Origin: Deltaproteobacteria bacterium
Lineage (GTDB): Bacteria > Myxococcota_A > UBA9160
Assembly (NCBI GenBank): GCA_003520425.1
Contig: DOUU01000340.1
Span: forward strand, 175 to 7,591
Reading direction: 5' to 3'
Length of the DNA stretch: 7,417 bases
This document shows, piece after piece, positions 1 to 5,648 of this stretch (its first letter is position 1; every line of letters starts with the position of its first letter). The position numbers and the translations under genes are program-made. The notes below the pieces were generated by a model that searched no databases, had not been told where the DNA came from, and saw only the letters and a list, made by a program, of their open reading frames with translations.

Positions 1-828
1 TCCTGTCCGGACCGGCGGGGCCTCGTCGCGGCCTTGGCGCAGCTCTTGTATGGGCACGGGGCCAACATCCTCGACTCGGCGCAGCACATCGATGCCGCGG
101 AGGGCCAGTTCTTCCAGCGCATCCGCTTCGATCTCTCCGAGCTCCACGGCGACCGGGTGAGCCTTGAGGCCGGAATCCGTGAGGTGGCCGAGCGCTTCTC
201 GATGAGCTGGCGCCTTTGCTATGCGGCCGACGAGAAGCGGGTCGCGATCTTCGTCTCCCGCTACGACCACTGCCTGTACGACCTCTTGCTGCGCCACCGC
301 GCGGGCGAGCTCGCGTGCCGCATCCCCGTGATCGTGAGCAATCACCCCGATCTCAAGTCCGTGTCCGATCAGTTCGGCATCGACTATCGCGTCTTCCCCA
401 AAACCAAGGAGACCAAGCTCTCCCAGGAGAGGCGCGAGCTCGAGCTCTTGCAGGAGCTGCGGATCGACCTCGTCGTCCTCGCGCGCTACATGCAGGTGCT
501 CTCCGACGACTTCGTTCGCCGCCTGCCGGGACGCATCATCAACATCCATCACTCCTTCCTGCCCGCCTTCGTCGGGGGCAGGCCCTACCACCAGGCCCAC
601 GCCCGGGGCGTGAAGCTCATCGGGGCTACCGCCCACTACGCGACGACCGACCTCGATGAGGGGCCCATCATCGAGCAAGACGTGATCCGCGCCTACCACC
701 GCGATTCGATCGACGATCTGGTGCGAAAAGGTCGCGACGTGGAGAAGACGGTCCTCGCGCGCGCCGTCCGCTGGCACCTCGAAGATCGCATTCTCGTGTA
801 TGGGAACAAGACGGTGGTCTTCGAGTGA
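1..828 (+). CDS. purU: Formyltetrahydrofolate deformylase, 5'-truncated by window edge
   Basis: PurU hydrolyses 10-formyltetrahydrofolate to formate and tetrahydrofolate in the cytoplasm, balancing one-carbon pools and supplying formate for purine synthesis. The open frame runs off the left edge: the first in-window codons read SCPDRRGLVAAL, which matches the N-terminal ACT-domain signature of the family (CPD-x-x-G-L-[IV]-A). The TTG at 34 is therefore an internal Leu codon and not a start; I expect only roughly 10 residues to be missing. The remaining 275 residues comprise the ACT regulatory domain (about the first 80) and the formyltransferase-like catalytic domain. Catalytic residues are visible: NIHHSFLPAF supplies Asn and His (residues 181 and 183 counted from base 1), and LDEGPII supplies the Asp (residue 219). 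The C-terminus VYGNKTVVFE matches the family end. The stop overlaps the next gene's GTG start (GTGA), suggesting translational coupling. Family assignment is secure from motif recall. Confidence 0.96.
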   Translation, partial: SCPDRRGLVAALAQLLYGHGANILDSAQHIDAAEGQFFQRIRFDLSELHGDRVSLEAGIREVAERFSMSWRLCYAADEKRVAIFVSRYDHCLYDLLLRHRAGELACRIPVIVSNHPDLKSVSDQFGIDYRVFPKTKETKLSQERRELELLQELRIDLVVLARYMQVLSDDFVRRLPGRIINIHHSFLPAFVGGRPYHQAHARGVKLIGATAHYATTDLDEGPIIEQDVIRAYHRDSIDDLVRKGRDVEKTVLARAVRWHLEDRILVYGNKTVVFE

Positions 829-1787
829 TTCCGCGCGCGGTGCTCCTCGGTCTCATGCTCCTCGTCGCGCTCTTCGGTGCCGTGACGCTTTGCGCACGTC
901 ACCGGGTGCGCAGCGCCGCCGCCGCCGTGGCGGCGCTCGATCCGCGAAGCTTTGGGACCCTCTCGCTCGTCGTCGTGGGCTCGGGAGGCGCCCACGAGAA
1001 CCCCGAGCGCCGTGGCCCGTGCATCGCCGTCGGCTTCGGGCCGCGGATCGTGCTGGTGGACGCGGGGCGTGGCGCGGCCGAGGGCCTGCGCGCTGCGGAG
1101 ATTCCGGTGGATCAGCCGGACACGGTCTATCTCACGAGCCTCCTGCCCGAGAACGAGCTCGGCCTCGACGACGTCTTGCTCACGGGCTGGCTTGCGCCGC
1201 GCAAAAAGCCCCTGCGCCTTGTCGGCCCGGAAGGCACCCGGGAGTTCGCGGCGTCCCTTGAGCGCGCCTATGCCCGCGGGGCGGGAGCACTCTCGAAGGG
1301 TCTGGGTCTCCCCCCGGAAGGCGCACGCTTCGAGGCGCTTGAGATTGGGGACGGCTTCCACGAGGAGCGGGACGGCCTCTCGGTGCGTGCGGCGCTGCTC
1401 CCCGGTGGCCCGCTTCCCGCCCTCGCCTACCGCGTCGAAGCGGGGGGCCACGCCGCCGCCATCTCCGGGGCGGGCTTCGGCGATGAGGCCGTGGTCGCCC
1501 TTTCGCGGGGCGCCGCGGTGCTCGTCCACGAGGCCCTCCACCGCCCCTCCCTCGACGCTGCGATCGAAGCCGGCGGCGAGGACGCAGAGCGGCTGCGGCG
1601 GGAGGGAGAGCTGCACACGTCCCTCGAAGCCGCGGGGCTCCTCGCGAGCCGCGCGGGCGTTCGCACCCTGGTTCTCGTGCGGCTGCGACCGCCCCCGCTT
1701 TTCGCGTGGCAGTTCGAGCACGCGGCAGGCGCGAAGTTTGCGGGCGAGGTGATCGTCGCCTCCGACGGCGACGAGATCACACGTTAA
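825..1787 (+). CDS. Membrane-anchored MBL-fold protein with lost metal ligands (probable pseudoenzyme)
   Basis: A 320-residue protein starting at a GTG that overlaps the purU stop; no clear Shine-Dalgarno is visible, so coupling is likely. Residues 5-23 form one hydrophobic N-terminal anchor, placing the rest outside the cytoplasm or at the membrane. The body resembles RNase Z/arylsulfatase-like MBL hydrolases: VVVGSGGAHENPERRGP (49-65) and IVLVDAGRG (75-83) are the early strands, LTS...LLTGW (103-122) is the usual metal-motif strand and helix, ALAYRVE (200-206) and ISGAGFGDEAVVALSRGA (213-230) follow, then LVHEA (233-237) and LHTSLEAAG (263-271). The expected HxHxDH reads S105-x-L107-x-E109-N110. 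The SGD aspartate is A216, the His before ALAYR is absent, and the final LTH is LVR (R286). Only the His of HTS (H264) remains. Fold membership is well supported; hydrolase activity is doubtful. Its role is unknown. Confidence 0.85.
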   Translation: MIPRAVLLGLMLLVALFGAVTLCARHRVRSAAAAVAALDPRSFGTLSLVVVGSGGAHENPERRGPCIAVGFGPRIVLVDAGRGAAEGLRAAEIPVDQPDTVYLTSLLPENELGLDDVLLTGWLAPRKKPLRLVGPEGTREFAASLERAYARGAGALSKGLGLPPEGARFEALEIGDGFHEERDGLSVRAALLPGGPLPALAYRVEAGGHAAAISGAGFGDEAVVALSRGAAVLVHEALHRPSLDAAIEAGGEDAERLRREGELHTSLEAAGLLASRAGVRTLVLVRLRPPPLFAWQFEHAAGAKFAGEVIVASDGDEITR

Positions 1788-3189
1788 CGCCGGGGTTCTC
1801 CGGCTCTACCGCAGGCGGATGCCGCGGGGACGGCGGCGGAGCCTCCTCGTCCTCCGGAGGAGGAGCCGGGCGGTCGTCCGGGGCGCGCTCGCCGGTAAAG
1901 CGTCGGCGCTGCTCGGCGAAGTAGGGCTGCTGCGGTCGCAGGGCGATGGCTTCGTCGATCGTCGCCACGGCGTCCTCGGCGCGGCCCGCCGCGAACTGCG
2001 ATTCCGCAAGCGTGTCGAGGAGATTCGGGTCCTCGTGGTTCGTGGCCTCGACCGCTCGCTCGGCGAGGCGCACGGCCACCGCCACCTGCTCCTCGGTCGG
2101 CCGCTTGCTCGTAGCGATCATCCACGCCGTGTTGTTGAGGAGAAGCGGTGACACGTCGGGAAGGCGCAAGAGCCGCACCCCGCGGCGGGCGAGCAGATTG
2201 GCATCCCCCCTCACCTCTCGAGCCACGGCGGCAATCGAGAGGAGCACGCAAAGCGCGAAGGCTGCGTTGGCCAGGGTGAGCCAGGGCCGTGCGGCCTCGC
2301 GGCGCAGGGCCGAGGGCGCGACGGTCGCCGCTGCGATGGTCCCCAAGGCGAAGCCGCCGAGGTGGGCTGCACCCGCGACGCCCTGGTAGAAGACAGAGGT
2401 TGCGGCCGCGAAGGCGAGAACGACAAGAAGGAGCCGCCGGGGGACGCGCCAGGTAGCGGGCAGGCGGTGGGTGCAGCGCAGCTCGAGCCAGAGCGCAGCT
2501 CCGAGGAGCCCAAGCACGATCCCAGAGGCGCCGAGCGCCTGCTCGTAGCCCGTGGCCAGAGATGCACCCATGGCACCGAGGGCGGAGGCGCCCATCACGA
2601 AGGCCGTTCGCGCGGTTCCGAGCGAGACCTCGACCAAGGCGCCCAGGCCCAACATGAAGAGCAGGTTGGCGATGAGGTGATGGGCGTCGGCATGCAGCAG
2701 ATTGGCGCTGAGTACGCGCCAGAACTCTCCCGCGCGAAAGAGCGTCGTGCTGAAGATGCCAGCAAGGGCAAGATCGGGATCGAAACGGCGCTCGAGCCCG
2801 TACACGAGGATGCAAGCCACGGCGAGAACGAGGGTTGCGCGCGCCCGGCCCGGCGAGCGCCGGAGCTGGTCGAGGTCCGCCATGCGCGCAAGCTGCGCTG
2901 CGCCGCCGGGCTCGCGGGCGATCCGCTCGCGAAGGGCCTGCTGGAGCCGCTCCTTGCCTTGGGGATCGGCGAAGAGGGTTGCGGGGAAACGGTAGACGGA
3001 GCTGCGCGTCCCCATGCGCAGGGCGCGCCCCGTATCGACAAGGTGGGTGATGTCCGGGTACGCCGTGAAGCTCTCGCCCGAGAGCTGAGCGGGGTGACGA
3101 AGGCCTGTCGCGTGGAGGGAGATGACTCCGCGTCCGCGCCTCAGTGCAAACGTCTCGGGCGCCGCCGAGAGGGGCGAAGGTGCGCTCAC
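1777..3189 (-). CDS. Rhomboid-family intramembrane serine protease with C-terminal TPR-like domain
   Basis: Rhomboids cleave substrate transmembrane helices within the membrane. Taking the GTG at 3189 gives 470 residues. Residues about 15-100 are a soluble N-terminal domain (ISLHATGLRH ... SSVYRFPATLF), possibly PH-like. Helix 1 is at 117-133; helix 2 carries the HxxxN motif (H171, N175); helix 4 has GASG with the nucleophile S222; helix 6 has AAHLGGFALG with the catalytic H276. A seventh helix lies at about 303-323. All catalytic elements are intact, so it should be active. Residues 351-419 resemble a tetratricopeptide (TPR) pair (NNTAWMIATS, LLDTLAESQFAAGRAEDAV), followed by an acidic, proline-rich tail (436-467). 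The reading frame continues upstream to 3528, but that part overlaps actF in another frame and looks non-genuine. No good Shine-Dalgarno precedes the GTG; a TTG at 3222 is an alternative. The gene lies 68 bases downstream of actF on the same strand. Substrate unknown. Confidence 0.9.
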   Translation of the reverse strand: MSAPSPLSAAPETFALRRGRGVISLHATGLRHPAQLSGESFTAYPDITHLVDTGRALRMGTRSSVYRFPATLFADPQGKERLQQALRERIAREPGGAAQLARMADLDQLRRSPGRARATLVLAVACILVYGLERRFDPDLALAGIFSTTLFRAGEFWRVLSANLLHADAHHLIANLLFMLGLGALVEVSLGTARTAFVMGASALGAMGASLATGYEQALGASGIVLGLLGAALWLELRCTHRLPATWRVPRRLLLVVLAFAAATSVFYQGVAGAAHLGGFALGTIAAATVAPSALRREAARPWLTLANAAFALCVLLSIAAVAREVRGDANLLARRGVRLLRLPDVSPLLLNNTAWMIATSKRPTEEQVAVAVRLAERAVEATNHEDPNLLDTLAESQFAAGRAEDAVATIDEAIALRPQQPYFAEQRRRFTGERAPDDRPAPPPEDEEAPPPSPRHPPAVEPENPGVNV

Positions 3190-3228
3190 CCGCGAGAGAC
3201 TAGCAGGGGCCTGAAGAGCCAAGCTCCC

Positions 3229-3257
3229 GGCGCGCGTCCCCGCCGCGGCGGCGCGCC
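3229..3257. other. GC-rich inverted repeat after actF stop
   Basis: Seven bases GGCGCGC (3229-3235) pair with GCGCGCC (3251-3257) around a 15-base loop that itself contains the palindrome CGCCGCGGCG (3241-3250). It abuts the actF stop codon. There is no run of T on the minus strand after it, so it does not qualify as a typical intrinsic terminator. It could attenuate or stabilise the transcript end, or be chance in GC-rich DNA. Confidence 0.25.
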
Positions 3258-4562
3258 TCAGCGCTGGCTTGGGACCGCCAGCCCGGGAAAGACGCGGGTG
3301 AAGGAGAGATAGACCAGGCTGAAGGCACCGAGGAAGCCTGCTGCGATCCCAAACTGAACGGCCCCGACCCAGGATCCCCCGTCCGCTGGGGCGAGGGACG
3401 GCCACACCAGCAGGTTTCGCTCGAGCCAGAACCCGAGCACGACCACGAGGGAGACGCCGCCCAGGATCGCCGGGGTCTTCTTCGGCTGCACACCGAGGAG
3501 CACCCAGAAGGGAACGATCCAGCAGCACGCCCAGACCACCATCGAGAGCCAGCCATAGGGCGAGGCGCTCATGCGCGCGAAGGAGAAGTTCCAGTACCAG
3601 GCGAAGTTGCCCTGCTCGGTGAGAAACTGGGGGCCGAGGCGCGCCGAGAAGAACTGCGTCTCCTCAGGCAAGTTGCCATACCACGTCACCAGGTATTGCG
3701 CCCAGAAGAGATACATCCAGAAGATCGAGAAGGCGAAGATCATCTTCCCTTGGTCGTGCATGCGCGCCTTGGTGATCTCGCCCTCAAGCCCCGGACTGTT
3801 GCGGTGAAGGACCGACAGCAGGGCCGTCGCCGAGATCGCGGAGAGAAACGCCCCCCAGGTGAAGTAGGCGCCGAAGAGATTCGCGTACCAGCTTGGGGTG
3901 AGGGACATGACCTGGTCGAAGGCGATGAAGCTAAAGCCAAATGCGAAGACCAGGATGAGGCCCGGGGCGATGCGCCGCGTCTTGGCATTGGAGCGCTCGA
4001 GCTCCTCCGCATCGCCGCGCCAGCCCGCGGTCCACCATTCGAAGAGGCTTCGCGCGCGGCCCTGCGCGGTGGCGGCAACGCCGTGGAGCGTCGGGCGCAC
4101 GGAGTGATAGAGGTAGAGCATCGTCATCACGGCGAGGATCCCGAGAATCGCAAGATCCAGCCCGGCCACCCGCGGCACGCTGAGCCAGGCGGCCTTCGAC
4201 GGGACGGGCTCGGCGATCCATGGGTAGATGTAGTGCCGGCCCAGAAAGTCGAAGGCGCCCAGCACGAAGGAGATGGGCACCCAGGCCGCGAGGCCCTCGG
4301 CGATGCGGCGCACGGGTCCGGGCCACTTTGCGCCTACCGTGACGAGCATGCACGAGACAACGGCCCCTCCCTGGGCGAGGCCCGCGAAGAAGAGATAGTT
4401 CACATGGAAGGCGCGCCACGCGCTCGCCGCGTCGCGGGCGAGCCCCACCACAAAGGCAAGCCCGCCGAGGGCTGCCAGTGCACCCGCCAGCGTGGCAAGA
4501 CCTCGCGGGAGGCCGCGCGGATTGGCCCGCTCGACGGGTGCCTGGGCCTCACTCGCGCTCAC
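3258..4562 (-). CDS. actF: Alternative Complex III membrane subunit ActF (quinol:cytochrome c oxidoreductase)
   Basis: ActF is one of the two large NrfD-like integral membrane subunits of ACIII and is thought to take part in proton translocation coupled to quinol oxidation. The GTG at 4562 overlaps the actE stop (GTGA) and has GGAGG six bases upstream, giving 434 residues, a normal family length; the frame continues further upstream only as an overlap with actE. About ten membrane helices are visible, near residues 21-41, 54-77, 88-107, 133-153, 200-219, 227-251, 274-296, 336-357, 364-385 and 398-422. The stretch NAKTRRIAPGLILVF, then FDQVMSLTPSWYANLFGAYF (215-234), is the recognisable family core, as are the WAQYLVTWYGNLPEE (287-301) region and FWLERNLLVWPSL (378-390). 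Last act gene in the cluster; it is followed by the rhomboid gene and not, within the window, by oxidase genes. Confidence 0.94.
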   Translation of the reverse strand: MSASEAQAPVERANPRGLPRGLATLAGALAALGGLAFVVGLARDAASAWRAFHVNYLFFAGLAQGGAVVSCMLVTVGAKWPGPVRRIAEGLAAWVPISFVLGAFDFLGRHYIYPWIAEPVPSKAAWLSVPRVAGLDLAILGILAVMTMLYLYHSVRPTLHGVAATAQGRARSLFEWWTAGWRGDAEELERSNAKTRRIAPGLILVFAFGFSFIAFDQVMSLTPSWYANLFGAYFTWGAFLSAISATALLSVLHRNSPGLEGEITKARMHDQGKMIFAFSIFWMYLFWAQYLVTWYGNLPEETQFFSARLGPQFLTEQGNFAWYWNFSFARMSASPYGWLSMVVWACCWIVPFWVLLGVQPKKTPAILGGVSLVVVLGFWLERNLLVWPSLAPADGGSWVGAVQFGIAAGFLGAFSLVYLSFTRVFPGLAVPSQR

Positions 4563-5149
4563 GGCTTCCCTCCCTTCTGGTCCAGGTACCGCACGTAGTT
4601 GATGATGTCCCAGCGGTCCTCGGGCGGAATACGGCCGTAGCTCGGCATACGGCGGCGACCCTGGTGGATGGTGGTGTAGATGTGACCGTCGCTGCGGCCC
4701 CTCACCACGCCGACGAGCGGAAGGACCCCGACAAACACCTTCGCGACCGGACCGTCGGCGAGCCCCGTCATTCCGTGACACGGCGCGCAGAATGTCTCGT
4801 ACTGCACCTTCCCGTTCTGAAGCGACCGGAAGTCCGCCGGCGTCGGGTTCACGAGCGCGTTCGCCTCGGCGTCGCTCCCGACCGTGCCGGGAGGGTTCGG
4901 CGTCAGCACCCAGGGATCCAGCTCCGGAAGGCGCGGGTCTCCCCCGCCGAGGGGCACCGTGCCTTCGGGGGGCGCGAATCCCTGGGGATGGTCGGGGATC
5001 CCCGTGTCCTCGAACGCCTGAACGGCCGGCTGCCACTTCATCTGCGGGAACCACGACTGCGACCACTGCTCCCAGCAGCCGGTCGTTGCGAAGGCGAGCA
5101 GGGCGCCCCCCACCGCGCACCGCAGGAGGGAGCGGCTACGGCTCGACAA
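4559..5149 (-). CDS. actE: Alternative Complex III monoheme cytochrome c lipoprotein ActE
   Basis: A 196-residue periplasm-facing cytochrome c subunit of ACIII, expected to pass electrons from the complex towards an oxidase or a soluble carrier. The N-terminus is a lipoprotein signal: basic residues, a hydrophobic stretch, then AFATTGC with the lipidated Cys at 25. One heme-binding site is seen, CAPCH (121-125), with a likely distal Met in RRRMPSYG (M168), followed by the usual final helix RWDIINYVRYLD (179-190). The segment from about 26 to 108 is a Pro/Gly-rich linker, including QMKWQPAVQAFE near its start, as in ActE proteins. The start is a TTG at 5149; it is chosen because AAGGAGG sits six bases upstream and because it gives a complete signal peptide. 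It overlaps the end of actD by 14 bases and its stop overlaps the actF start. Confidence 0.94.
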   Translation of the reverse strand: MSSRSRSLLRCAVGGALLAFATTGCWEQWSQSWFPQMKWQPAVQAFEDTGIPDHPQGFAPPEGTVPLGGGDPRLPELDPWVLTPNPPGTVGSDAEANALVNPTPADFRSLQNGKVQYETFCAPCHGMTGLADGPVAKVFVGVLPLVGVVRGRSDGHIYTTIHQGRRRMPSYGRIPPEDRWDIINYVRYLDQKGGKP

Positions 5150-5648
5150 GGCTCACCTCCTTGGCGCTAAAGGCGCGCAGCAAGGCATCCACCTCTGCGA
5201 CATCGCGCTCCTTGCAGCGGACCGTGAGACCGAAGTCCTCGGCGGAGAAGCGCGCGCTGTAGCCGACGTCGTTTTTTCCGAACCTTCCGTGCGGAAGCCC
5301 AGCGTGCACGGCAAGACCGACGAGTGTCAGCAGCCCGCCGAACAGGATCGTGAGCTCGAAACCGATGATCACGTAGGGCGGGATCGACGCGAGGGCCTTC
5401 CCGCCGACGACAATCTTCCAGTCGTAGGACATCCAGATCGTCATCGCAAAGCCCGTCGTGACCCCCGCGAGGCCCCCGATCAGCGTCCAAAGACGCACGC
5501 GGCTCGGCTTGTCGATGAGGGCGTCCTCGACCTCGGGGAAGGGCGCGGGCGAGAAGACGTCGAGGTCCTGGTAGCCGCGGCTGCGCAGCCGGCCCACAAC
5601 CTCCACCACCTTGTTCGGGGTCTCGAACACGCCGAGCAGAAGCGGCAT
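5136..5648 (-). CDS. actD: Alternative Complex III membrane subunit ActD (DUF3341 family)
   Basis: A 170-residue accessory membrane subunit of ACIII; its exact job in the complex is not established, though it packs with the membrane core. The N-terminal domain (1-50: LLLGVFETPNKVVEVVGRLR, then GYQDLDVFSPAPFPEVEDAL) has the ferredoxin-like pattern of the DUF3341 family. Two hydrophobic helices follow at about 54-74 and 90-115, with the conserved-looking link SYDWKIVVGGKALASIPPY between them and FELT in the second helix. A small C-terminal soluble domain (about 125-165) ends in the sequence that carries the actE ribosome-binding site. ATG at 5648 overlaps the actC stop (ATGA); a GAGGG lies about nine bases upstream. 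Length is normal for the family. The frame continues upstream inside actC, but that portion is not genuine. Confidence 0.93.
   Translation of the reverse strand: MPLLLGVFETPNKVVEVVGRLRSRGYQDLDVFSPAPFPEVEDALIDKPSRVRLWTLIGGLAGVTTGFAMTIWMSYDWKIVVGGKALASIPPYVIIGFELTILFGGLLTLVGLAVHAGLPHGRFGKNDVGYSARFSAEDFGLTVRCKERDVAEVDALLRAFSAKEVSLVEP
5153..5162 (-). promoter_or_regulatory. Strong Shine-Dalgarno for the actE TTG start
   Basis: On the minus strand the sequence reads AAGGAGGTGA, a near-perfect anti-16S match, with six bases between AAGGAGG and the TTG of actE. It lies inside the last codons of actD (encoding Lys-Glu-Val), so it doubles as coding sequence. It decides the actE start and may compensate for the weak TTG codon. 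Confidence 0.85.

Noticed and set aside
34..36. TTG at 34 as the start of purU
   Set aside because: The in-frame codons before it encode SCPDRRGLVAA, the conserved ACT-domain start of the family, so the gene begins left of the window.
693..1721. 342-codon minus-strand open frame opposite purU and the MBL gene
   Set aside because: It is antisense to two genes with clear family motifs and shows no recognisable domain of its own.
825..1787. MBL gene as a frameshifted pseudogene
   Set aside because: The whole frame aligns without gaps to the family pattern through strands, the HEA motif and the HTS motif; only ligand positions differ, so substitution, not frameshift, explains the losses.
2362..3312. 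316-codon plus-strand open frame antisense to the rhomboid gene
   Set aside because: Composition (Arg, Gly, Ala, Glu) is what a high-GC antisense frame produces; no domains or credible start, while the opposite strand encodes an intact rhomboid.
3190..3528. N-terminal extension of the rhomboid reading frame (about 113 residues)
   Set aside because: It overlaps the well-conserved 3' end of actF in another frame, is low-complexity and Arg/Pro-rich, and the recognisable protein begins near the GTG at 3189.
3696..4598. 300-codon plus-strand open frame antisense to actF
   Set aside because: The translation is charged, Gly/His-rich and featureless; the long frame is a by-product of GC-rich third positions in actF.
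4563..5120. N-terminal extension of the actF reading frame
   Set aside because: It lies within actE in another frame and is Arg/Gly-rich with no family similarity; the GTG at 4562 has a good ribosome site and gives the expected ActF length.
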